From assembly GCA_031550405.1 (NCBI GenBank), contig JAVBOP010000030.1, positions 1-5,274 on the forward strand: a DNA stretch of 5,274 nt. The letters are read 5' to 3'. The notes beneath the pieces were generated by a model. That model was given only the letters and a program-made list of their open reading frames with translations, ran no database searches and was not told where the DNA came from. This document shows, piece after piece, positions 1 through 5,274 of the stretch (within the stretch, counting starts at the first letter, position 1; every line of letters begins with the position of its first letter). The position numbers and the translations under genes are program-made. This DNA is from JAVBOP01 sp031550405. GTDB taxonomy: Bacteria > Bacteroidota > Ignavibacteria > Kapaibacteriales > UBA2268.

Positions 1-82
1 GTAATTTTTGTAAATTGATTTTGTGATTAAATAACGACATTTTAAATGAAAATATATTAATAAAATAAGTTTACAAATATAC

Positions 83-101
83 GTAATTATCTGTAATTAT
101 C
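83..101. repeat. two copies of GTAATTATC at 10-bp spacing
   Basis: GTAATTATC occurs at 83-91 and again at 93-101, separated by one base. The period of 10 bp is close to one DNA helical turn, so a protein bound at both copies would sit on the same face. The surrounding DNA is about 16% GC, where short A/T repeats easily arise by chance. No function is assigned. Confidence 0.4.
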
Positions 102-125
102 ATATACATAATGAAATTATAGCTA

Positions 126-233
126 TTCCGAACAGGAGTGGCATGCGTTGTACCTTGTTATAAAAAAGGGTGTAAGCCGGCGTATACATTTTTTCCCGTC
201 ATATATGCGTATCGCTTTACTGCCTCCCAATTC
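126..233. other. GC-richer block in AT-rich intergenic DNA, possible structured or repeated element
   Basis: This block is about 44% GC between flanks of about 16-17% GC, with fairly sharp edges. Its ends can pair: GGA (135-137) and GGCA (140-143) against TGCC (221-224) and TCC (225-227), seven pairs with a 2-nt bulge. Inside, AAAAAA (162-167) plus TGTA (171-174) can pair with TACA (185-188) plus TTTTTT (189-194), with GGG bulged and a 10-nt loop. GCGTAT occurs twice (180-185 and 207-212). It could be a dispersed intergenic repeat, a small RNA, or the remnant of a gene. It matches no riboswitch I recognise; in particular I see no purine riboswitch core. The composition contrast is observed directly, whereas any function is inference. 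Confidence 0.35.
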
Positions 234-253
234 CATATAATTTTGTATATTTG
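216..253 (+). promoter_or_regulatory. candidate Bacteroidota-type promoter for purL
   Basis: Two overlapping-phase matches to the Bacteroidota -7 element TAnnTTTG lie side by side: TAATTTTG at 238-245 and TATATTTG at 246-253. An imperfect -33 element, TTTA (consensus TTTG), sits at 216-219, 18 bp before the first box. Transcription would start around 250-260 and leave a leader of about 25-35 nt before the ATG at 286. The motif is short and the region AT-rich, so chance matches are plausible. The position just before the first gene of the cluster and the tandem boxes favour it. Confidence 0.4.
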
Positions 254-273
254 CTAAATTATATCATAACAAC

Positions 274-283
274 TTGTATACAA
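274..283. promoter_or_regulatory. perfect 10-bp palindrome TTGTATACAA just before purL start
   Basis: TTGTATACAA is its own reverse complement and ends 2 bp before the chosen ATG. Its core GTATAC also occurs at 182-187. It could be a repressor site in the leader or simply chance in AT-rich DNA. It overlaps the possible TTG start at 274. No known purine regulator site, such as the E. coli PurR box, is matched. Confidence 0.2.
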
Positions 284-285
284 AC

Positions 286-2523
286 ATGCAAAATAATCCA
301 AAATTATATAGCGAAATCGAAGTAACAAAAGAAGTGGCAATCAGCCTCGGTTTGACCGAAAAAGAATGGGAGCAAATCCTCGAAATTATGGGACGCATAC
401 CGACATATACCGAAATAGGCATGTATAGCGTACTTTGGAGCGAACATTGCTCGTATAAAAATTCCATAAAGCAGCTGAAAACTTTGCCTCGTTCTGGCGG
501 ACGCTTGCTTGTTGATGCAGGCGAAGAAAATGCTGGACTCGTTGATATTGGCGGTGGATATGGTATTGTTTTCAAGATTGAAAGCCATAATCACCCTTCT
601 GCGATTGAACCGTTTCAAGGTGCTGCGACAGGTGTTGGCGGCATTTTGCGTGACATTTTCACGATGGGTGCAAGACCAATTGCAGCACTTAATTCGCTTA
701 GATTTGGCGAGTTGGATAATGAACGCATGAAATATTTGCTGAAAGGCGTGGTTGCCGGTATTGGTCATTATGGCAATGCTTTTGGCGTGCCAACTGTTGG
801 CGGCGAAATATATTTTGATGATTGCTATAAGGATAATCCACTTGTAAATGCAATGGCTGTCGGCATTGTTGATGTCAAAAAAACTGCAACTGCGGCTGCA
901 TCTGGTGTTGGAAATTCTATAATTATTATCGGCTCTTCGACTGGTCGAGATGGCATTCATGGTGCATCGCTTCTTGCTTCACGCGAATTTGATGAACATA
1001 CAGACGACATGCGTCCAACGATGCAAGCTGGTGATCCTTTTGCTGAAAAATTGTTACTCGAAGCAACGTTGGAATTGATTGATGCGGGAGTTGTTGTTGG
1101 TATTCAGGATATGGGTGCGGCTGGAATAAGCTGCTCGACATGCGAAATGAGTGCAAAAAATGGTGTTGGAATGGACATTAATCTTGACTTAGTGCCGCTT
1201 CGCGAAGAAGGCATGTCTGCTTATGAAATCATGCTTTCCGAATCGCAGGAACGTATGCTTGCTGTTATCGAAAAAGGCAAGGAAGATATTGCACATCAGA
1301 TTTGTAAAAAATGGGGCGTTAATTCCGTGCAAATCGGCACAGTTACAGGCGATGGAATTGTGCATTTGATGAGAAATGGCAAAAAAGTGGCAGAATTAAA
1401 AGCTGATCCGCTTGTGCTTGGTGGTGGCGCTCCGCAAAATGACAGAGAATATACAGAACCAAAATATTTGGCTGAAACTCGTGCTTATGATACCTCAAAA
1501 TATGAATTAAGCAAGCCGCAGGAAAGCGAATTTTGGCAGTTATTGACTTCGCCTACAATCGCATCAAAACGCTGGGTTTTTGAGCAATATGATTCGCAAG
1601 TTCGTACAAATACTGTGAGCATAAAAGGTGATGCTGGCGTTTTGCGTATAAAAGAAATGCCCGGAAAAGGCTTTGCTGTTACAACCGATTGCAATAGCCG
1701 TTATGCGTATTTGAATCCGTATCGTGGTGCTATGTCTGCGGTTTGTGAAGCAGCAAGAAATGTTGCCTGCGTTGGTGCAACTCCTGTTGCGATAACGAAT
1801 TGCTTGAATTTTGGCAATCCTTACGATCCAGAAGTTTATTGGCAATTCCGTGAGGCAATTCGTGGAATGGGTGATGCCTGCCGCGAACTTAATACGCCTG
1901 TAACTGGCGGAAATGTGAGCTTCCATAACGAGTCAAAAACTTCGGCTGTTTTTCCAACTCCAACTATTGGCATGCTTGGAATTATTGATGATATTAGTAA
2001 AGTTATGAGTGCCGATTTCAGAAATGCTGGTGATGAAATTTACATGCTTGGCGAAATGAAAGAAGAACTTGGTGGTTCGGAATATTTGAAGCAAACGCAG
2101 AATGTTATTGCTGGTGAAGCACCAGAAATAGACGTAAAAAATGAACATAAATTAATAAATTCTGTGTTAGAACTTATAGATAAGCAGGTTATAAATTCAG
2201 CTCATGACACATCTGAAGGCGGATTAGCAATATGTTTGGCAGAAAAAGCAATATTATCAGGAAAATTAGGCTGCGAAATCTCAATAGACGACATGACTTG
2301 CGGCAAAATTTTCGGCGAATCTCAAAGCCGCATCGTTGTTTCGTTAAATAAAGATAATATTAGCAAATTAGAAGATATATGCAGCAAAAATGAAATAAAA
2401 TTCATAAAACTTGGTAAAGTTACAGAAAGCGATTTTGTTATTAATAATTTAGTGAAAACAAATGTTGCCGAATTAATTACAAAATACGAAGTCGCAATTC
2501 CACAAATTATGAATAAAAATTAA
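286..2523 (+). CDS. purL: phosphoribosylformylglycinamidine synthase subunit PurL (small type)
   Basis: This is the ATP-dependent FGAM synthase catalytic subunit: FGAR + ATP + glutamine-derived ammonia give FGAM, the fourth step of cytosolic de novo purine synthesis. At 745 aa it is the small type (B. subtilis PurL is similar), which works with separate PurS and PurQ. Neither is in this window. The duplicated AIRS-synthase-like fold is visible. In the first half are SEHCSY (52-57, with the family's invariant His54), IESHNHPS (98-105), GAATGVGGILRD (112-123), QDMGAAGISCSTCEMS (274-289) and SESQERML (318-325). In the second half are TGGNVSFHNES (540-550), AHDTSEGGLA (639-648) and FGESQSRIVV (676-685). 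I chose the ATG at 286; an in-frame TTG at 274 would add four residues without support. There is no Shine-Dalgarno. Leucine codons change from TTG/CTT to TTA after about 2100, although the protein stays intact and conserved through the end. A glycosyltransferase gene follows 11 bp downstream. Confidence 0.97.
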   Translation: MQNNPKLYSEIEVTKEVAISLGLTEKEWEQILEIMGRIPTYTEIGMYSVLWSEHCSYKNSIKQLKTLPRSGGRLLVDAGEENAGLVDIGGGYGIVFKIESHNHPSAIEPFQGAATGVGGILRDIFTMGARPIAALNSLRFGELDNERMKYLLKGVVAGIGHYGNAFGVPTVGGEIYFDDCYKDNPLVNAMAVGIVDVKKTATAAASGVGNSIIIIGSSTGRDGIHGASLLASREFDEHTDDMRPTMQAGDPFAEKLLLEATLELIDAGVVVGIQDMGAAGISCSTCEMSAKNGVGMDINLDLVPLREEGMSAYEIMLSESQERMLAVIEKGKEDIAHQICKKWGVNSVQIGTVTGDGIVHLMRNGKKVAELKADPLVLGGGAPQNDREYTEPKYLAETRAYDTSKYELSKPQESEFWQLLTSPTIASKRWVFEQYDSQVRTNTVSIKGDAGVLRIKEMPGKGFAVTTDCNSRYAYLNPYRGAMSAVCEAARNVACVGATPVAITNCLNFGNPYDPEVYWQFREAIRGMGDACRELNTPVTGGNVSFHNESKTSAVFPTPTIGMLGIIDDISKVMSADFRNAGDEIYMLGEMKEELGGSEYLKQTQNVIAGEAPEIDVKNEHKLINSVLELIDKQVINSAHDTSEGGLAICLAEKAILSGKLGCEISIDDMTCGKIFGESQSRIVVSLNKDNISKLEDICSKNEIKFIKLGKVTESDFVINNLVKTNVAELITKYEVAIPQIMNKN

Positions 2524-2534
2524 TTATCATTGCT

Positions 2535-3692
2535 ATGAAAATTGCTTTTTTGATGAATAAGTTTGATAGAACGAATATATCCAAATACCCTCGTGGTCAT
2601 GGATATTATGTTGTCAAAGCATTTGAAAAATGTGGCGCAGAGGTCAAAGCGATTCCTCCGGCAGTAACAGGCGAATTTCCTCATAAAGTGAGACACACAA
2701 TCTATAAATATGTTTTGGGACAAAGCCATTTGCGTTATGCCGATTTGTCGTTATTAAGGCGAGAGGCGAAAATTCGTAATAAGACGATAGAAGATTTTGG
2801 AGCAGATATAATCTTTTCATTTGGTCCATTTGCTTCATTTTTTTTGGAGACGGATAGAAAAATAGCTTTTTGGTCAGATTTATGTTTATCATTATTACTT
2901 AATAATCCATATCCGTATTACCGCAACTTAACTTCAAGAAGTATAAATAATTATCGTTATATTGAGCAAAAAGGGCTTGATGTGGCATCTGCCGCTTTTT
3001 ATAGTACAAATTGGGTAAAAAAAGAAGTTGTTAAAAACAATAGTGTAGATGAAAATAAGTTATTTATTGCGCCGTATGGAGCTAATTTGGATGTAGAACA
3101 TGGTATAGATTTTATAGAAAAAATTACTAAAAAAAGAATAGAAAATAAGATTTGCAAGTTAGTTTTAATTGGGGTAAATTGGAAATTGAAAGGAGCGGAT
3201 ATAGCGATTTCCATTGTCAAGCGATTGAATGAAAGAGGATTTAAATCTGAATTAACTATTATCGGTTGCCAACCTGATTCTGATACAAAAACAATATTAC
3301 CAAATTTTATAAAGGTTATGGGATATATTAATAGTGCGGAAAAAGACGGAAAGAATCGAATTCATGATCATTATAAAGAGTCGAATTTTTTCTTGATGCC
3401 AACTTTATCAGAGAGTTTCGGACATGTTTTTTGTGAAGCAAATGCGTTTGGCTTGCCTGCAATAAGTCATAAAGTAGATGGCGTGTCTGAGGTTATATTA
3501 AATGGAAAAAATGGACAATTATTTGAAATTGGCGAAAATATAGATCATTGGTGTGAATATATTATTAAAACTTTTGAAAACAAAAACACATATAAAGAGC
3601 TTTGCTTGAGTTCTTTTAATGAATCTCAAACACGCTTGAATTGGGACGTTGGCGCAAAAATAGTTATTGATAAATTGAAAACATTATTGTAA
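2535..3692 (+). CDS. GT4-type (GT-B fold) glycosyltransferase
   Basis: This 385-aa protein is probably a retaining glycosyltransferase that moves a sugar from a nucleotide-sugar to a growing glycan at the cytoplasmic face of the membrane. Donor and acceptor cannot be read from the sequence. The C-terminal half carries the GT4 (glycosyl transferases group 1) features: strand LVLIG (209-213) then WKLKG (216-220), where the lysine typically contacts the donor phosphates; a TIIG strand (241-244); and the EX7E motif ESFGHVFCE (Glu293 and Glu301), followed by GLPAI and NGKNGQLF. The N-terminal half is less typical but shares long blocks with the partial gene at 4646, including SFGPFAS and FLETD/KIAFW (about 95-113). 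I see no signal peptide or membrane span, which is usual for peripheral GT-B enzymes. The ATG lies 11 bp after purL with no Shine-Dalgarno, so co-transcription with purL is likely. Leucine TTA is used in 16 of 33 cases. The class is certain, the substrate unknown. Confidence 0.9.
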   Translation: MKIAFLMNKFDRTNISKYPRGHGYYVVKAFEKCGAEVKAIPPAVTGEFPHKVRHTIYKYVLGQSHLRYADLSLLRREAKIRNKTIEDFGADIIFSFGPFASFFLETDRKIAFWSDLCLSLLLNNPYPYYRNLTSRSINNYRYIEQKGLDVASAAFYSTNWVKKEVVKNNSVDENKLFIAPYGANLDVEHGIDFIEKITKKRIENKICKLVLIGVNWKLKGADIAISIVKRLNERGFKSELTIIGCQPDSDTKTILPNFIKVMGYINSAEKDGKNRIHDHYKESNFFLMPTLSESFGHVFCEANAFGLPAISHKVDGVSEVILNGKNGQLFEIGENIDHWCEYIIKTFENKNTYKELCLSSFNESQTRLNWDVGAKIVIDKLKTLL

Positions 3693-3693
3693 T

Positions 3694-3713
3694 TTATGAA
3701 CATTTATTCATAA
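3694..3713. repeat. 7-bp inverted repeat between the first GT4 and the GT2 gene
   Basis: TTATGAA (3694-3700) and TTCATAA (3707-3713) are perfect reverse complements around a 6-nt loop. The stem has a single G-C pair per arm and no T-run follows, so it is too weak to call a terminator. It fills most of the 34-bp gap and might affect mRNA processing or reduce read-through slightly. It may also be chance in AT-rich DNA. Confidence 0.3.
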
Positions 3714-3726
3714 TTACTGCATCTTA

Positions 3727-4614
3727 ATGAATAACAATCTTAAACATAAAATAAAATATCCATCGCAAATTGCTGCTGTTATTGTAACTTACAATAGATT
3801 AGAACTTCTTAAAAAAGTCGTCAATGGTCTTCGTCAGCAAACACGAAAAATAAACCAGATTTTTGTTATCAATAATTCAAGCACAGATGGAACGCTGGAA
3901 TGGCTGAATGCTCAAAGCGACATTATAACGATTACGCAGCCAAATACTGGAAGCTCAGGTGGACAATATACAGGAGCAAAAGCGGCGTATGAAGCGGGTT
4001 ATGAATGGATATGGCAGATGGATGATGATGTTGTTGCAGATGAAAAATGTTTAGAAAATTTACTAAAGTATTGCAAGTCTGATTTGGTTGTCACTCCAGC
4101 AAGATTGGAATACAATAAGCCTATTCGTTATGATATTGTTAAAATGAATTTAACTAATCCACTCAAGGGATTAAATGCTGTAATGCCATGCGAAAATGAT
4201 TTCAACAAAGATATGTTTTATGTTGAAGGTTTTACATTAGAAGGACCAATGTTTCATTATTCTATGTTTGAAAAAGCAGGATTTGTAAATGAAAAATTTT
4301 TCATTTTAGCTGATGACACAGAATATAGTATTCGCTTAAATAAAAAAGGCATAAAGGCTGCAATTATTCCTTCGGCTGTTCTTCATCGGCAAATACCATT
4401 AGTGATCGCTGCACGATTTGACTGGAAAACTTATTATTACATGCGTAACATAATTTTGATAGATGTGATTCATGGCACAAAAGCTGTTCGTTTTCTTCGT
4501 CCTTTGAAGGCAACAATTTGGTTTCTTATAAGAGCCCGTAGTTTTTCAGATATAAAAACAGTATTTAAATCTTTACGGGATGGATATTTTTATAAAAAAT
4601 ATGATAATGAATAA
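3727..4614 (+). CDS. GT2-type (GT-A fold) glycosyltransferase
   Basis: This 295-aa inverting glycosyltransferase resembles the rhamnosyl-/galactofuranosyl-transferase-like branch of family GT2, as found in O-antigen and capsule clusters. The donor is not identifiable from sequence. In order: VIVTYNR (18-24) opens the nucleotide-binding domain, then INNSSTDGT (48-56), NTGSSGGQ (73-80), and WIWQMDDDV (94-102), where DDD (99-101) is the DXD metal site. GFTLEGPMF (168-176) and FILADDTEYSIR (192-203) hold the probable catalytic-base acidic cluster (Asp196, Asp197, Glu199). H220 in the SAVLH segment probably helps bind metal. YYYMRN (236-241) is typical of this branch. The C-terminus is short, with a hydrophobic stretch (ATIWFLI, 262-268) but no clear membrane anchor. 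The gene sits 34 bp after one GT4 gene and 31 bp before its paralog, so the three probably build consecutive linkages of one glycan. No Shine-Dalgarno precedes the ATG. Confidence 0.9.
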   Translation: MNNNLKHKIKYPSQIAAVIVTYNRLELLKKVVNGLRQQTRKINQIFVINNSSTDGTLEWLNAQSDIITITQPNTGSSGGQYTGAKAAYEAGYEWIWQMDDDVVADEKCLENLLKYCKSDLVVTPARLEYNKPIRYDIVKMNLTNPLKGLNAVMPCENDFNKDMFYVEGFTLEGPMFHYSMFEKAGFVNEKFFILADDTEYSIRLNKKGIKAAIIPSAVLHRQIPLVIAARFDWKTYYYMRNIILIDVIHGTKAVRFLRPLKATIWFLIRARSFSDIKTVFKSLRDGYFYKKYDNE

Positions 4615-4645
4615 AATTTCATAATTATTGTAATGATAGCAAAAT

Positions 4646-5274
4646 ATGAAAATAGCTTTTTTGATGAATGCTTTTGATAGAACTAATCTCATAAAGTATC
4701 CCAAAAATGTTGGGTATTTTATGATAAAGCATTTGAAACGTAATGGTGCAGATGTTGAAGTAATTCCTCCTATACCAATGTCAATAATTTCCAAATTACC
4801 TTATAAGATTAAAGAAATAACATATAATTATGTACTCAATAAAAGATATATACGTTGTTGTGAATTTAATTTACTTAAACATGATGCAAAAATTATTAGT
4901 GATACTATAAATAAAATTAATGCGGATTTTATTTTTTCATTTGGTCCTTTTGCTTCTGTTTTTTTAGAAACGGATAAAAAAATTGCATTTTGGACAGATG
5001 CAATGCTGAAGGGACTTTTAAATACTTACCCTGAGTATACCAATTTGTGCAAGGAAAGTATAAATAATAATTTTCTGATTGACAGGCTTGGAGTGGAAAA
5101 ATCCGATGCAGTATTTTTTACATCCGATTGGGCAAGAAATTTAGCTATAGATGTATTTCCTAACAATGCAAATAATTATACTATTGCCCCTTTTGGAGCA
5201 AATGTAGATATTAATAACGATTATGCTCTTATCGAAAATATTACAAAAGAAAGATTGCAATACCAAATTTGCAA
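4646..5274 (+). CDS. GT4-type glycosyltransferase, paralog of the 2535 gene (partial, 3' end outside window)
   Basis: This frame is open from the ATG at 4646 to the window edge: 209 complete codons plus two bases and no stop. It begins MKIAFLMNAFDRTN, against MKIAFLMNKFDRTN in the gene at 2535. By hand alignment 25 of the first 42 residues are identical, and about 45% over the whole visible part. Shared blocks include IFSFGPFAS and FLETD.KIAFW (about 95-116) and IAP(Y/F)GAN (180-186). By comparison with the 385-aa paralog, roughly 175 residues are missing, including the donor-binding half with EX7E, so catalytic competence cannot be judged here. The role is inferred from the paralog: transfer of a sugar in the same glycan pathway, perhaps with a different acceptor or linkage. 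It lies 31 bp after the GT2 gene. An A-rich stretch (AGCAAAAT), not a Shine-Dalgarno, precedes the ATG. Confidence 0.88.
   Translation, partial: MKIAFLMNAFDRTNLIKYPKNVGYFMIKHLKRNGADVEVIPPIPMSIISKLPYKIKEITYNYVLNKRYIRCCEFNLLKHDAKIISDTINKINADFIFSFGPFASVFLETDKKIAFWTDAMLKGLLNTYPEYTNLCKESINNNFLIDRLGVEKSDAVFFTSDWARNLAIDVFPNNANNYTIAPFGANVDINNDYALIENITKERLQYQIC

Larger units (their letters stand above)
1..285. other. non-coding region upstream of purL
   Basis: I see no convincing gene here. Any upstream gene would have to end in the first few bases: the first-base frame stops at 16-18 and the third-base frame at 24-26, too little to identify anything. By hand count, 1-125 is about 16% GC (20 of 125), 126-233 about 44% (48 of 108), and 234-285 AT-rich again. 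The longest stop-free + strand stretch in the middle (123-254, 44 codons, no ATG, only a GTG at 138) has no ribosome binding site and no recognisable protein. The region holds a short tandem repeat, the GC-richer block, a candidate promoter and a 10-bp palindrome, listed separately. Confidence 0.75.

Noticed and set aside
74..81. Minus-strand TAnnTTTG box (CAAATATA on +) as a divergent promoter
   Set aside because: There is no matching -33 element at the right distance and no minus-strand gene visible to the left.
162..197. AAAAAAGGG and TTTTTTCCC as a terminator hairpin
   Set aside because: The two strings are complements in the same direction, not reverse complements, so they cannot form that stem. 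The alternative A6/T6 pairing has no T-run after it.
138..257. Small + strand frame from GTG 138 to the stop at 255
   Set aside because: It has no ATG, no ribosome binding site and no recognisable domain; it overlaps the candidate promoter, and its open length is expected by chance. More likely part of a non-coding element.
274..285. TTG start codon giving a 749-aa PurL
   Set aside because: The ATG at 286 is four codons downstream, the extra residues add nothing conserved, and no ribosome binding site favours the TTG.
1..285. Purine riboswitch or tRNA upstream of purL
   Set aside because: I find no purine riboswitch core or paired-loop pattern and no cloverleaf.
304..960. Long minus-strand open frame of 218 codons inside purL
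   Set aside because: It is fully antisense to a strongly conserved gene and its translation shows no domain. It is open because of purL codon bias.
2837..2844. Run of eight T in the first GT4 gene (and seven T in its paralog) as a phase-variation tract
   Set aside because: The run encodes Phe-Phe-Leu in a block conserved between both paralogs, both frames are intact, and eight T is unremarkable in such AT-rich DNA.

Overview
The window looks like bacterial chromosome from an AT-rich genome. The best guess is Bacteroidota or a close relative (Bacteroidota/Chlorobiota group). Three things point that way. No start codon has a recognisable Shine-Dalgarno sequence. The only promoter-like sequence upstream of the first gene matches the Bacteroidota -7 consensus TAnnTTTG rather than TATAAT. 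The encoded proteins also read like that group. None of this is decisive, and the phylum call is an inference.

Layout: positions 1-285 are non-coding. They consist of very AT-rich DNA (about 16% GC in 1-125), then a sharply bounded GC-richer block (126-233, about 44% GC), then a candidate promoter and AT-rich leader. Next come four genes on the + strand with gaps of 11, 34 and 31 bp and no convincing terminator between them, so they probably form one transcription unit. They are purL (286-2523, small-type FGAM synthase subunit II), a GT4-type GT-B glycosyltransferase (2535-3692), a GT2-type GT-A glycosyltransferase (3727-4614), and a second GT4 enzyme (4646 onward, cut by the window end). The last is a clear paralog of the first GT4.

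How the genes fit together: purL is a housekeeping gene of de novo purine synthesis. The three glycosyltransferases look like part of a surface-polysaccharide or LPS glycan locus placed directly behind it. No functional link between purine synthesis and the glycan genes is visible, so this is most simply a variable glycan locus inserted after a conserved gene. The last ~400 bp of purL switch sharply in leucine codon choice (TTA 6 of 45 before position 2101, 9 of 12 after). That would fit a recombination junction inside purL that brought in the glycan genes, but other explanations remain open.

No clearly new system is evident. The most distinctive items are the intragenic codon shift, the GC-rich, possibly structured or repeated block upstream of purL, and the GT4-GT2-GT4 arrangement with a duplicated GT4.
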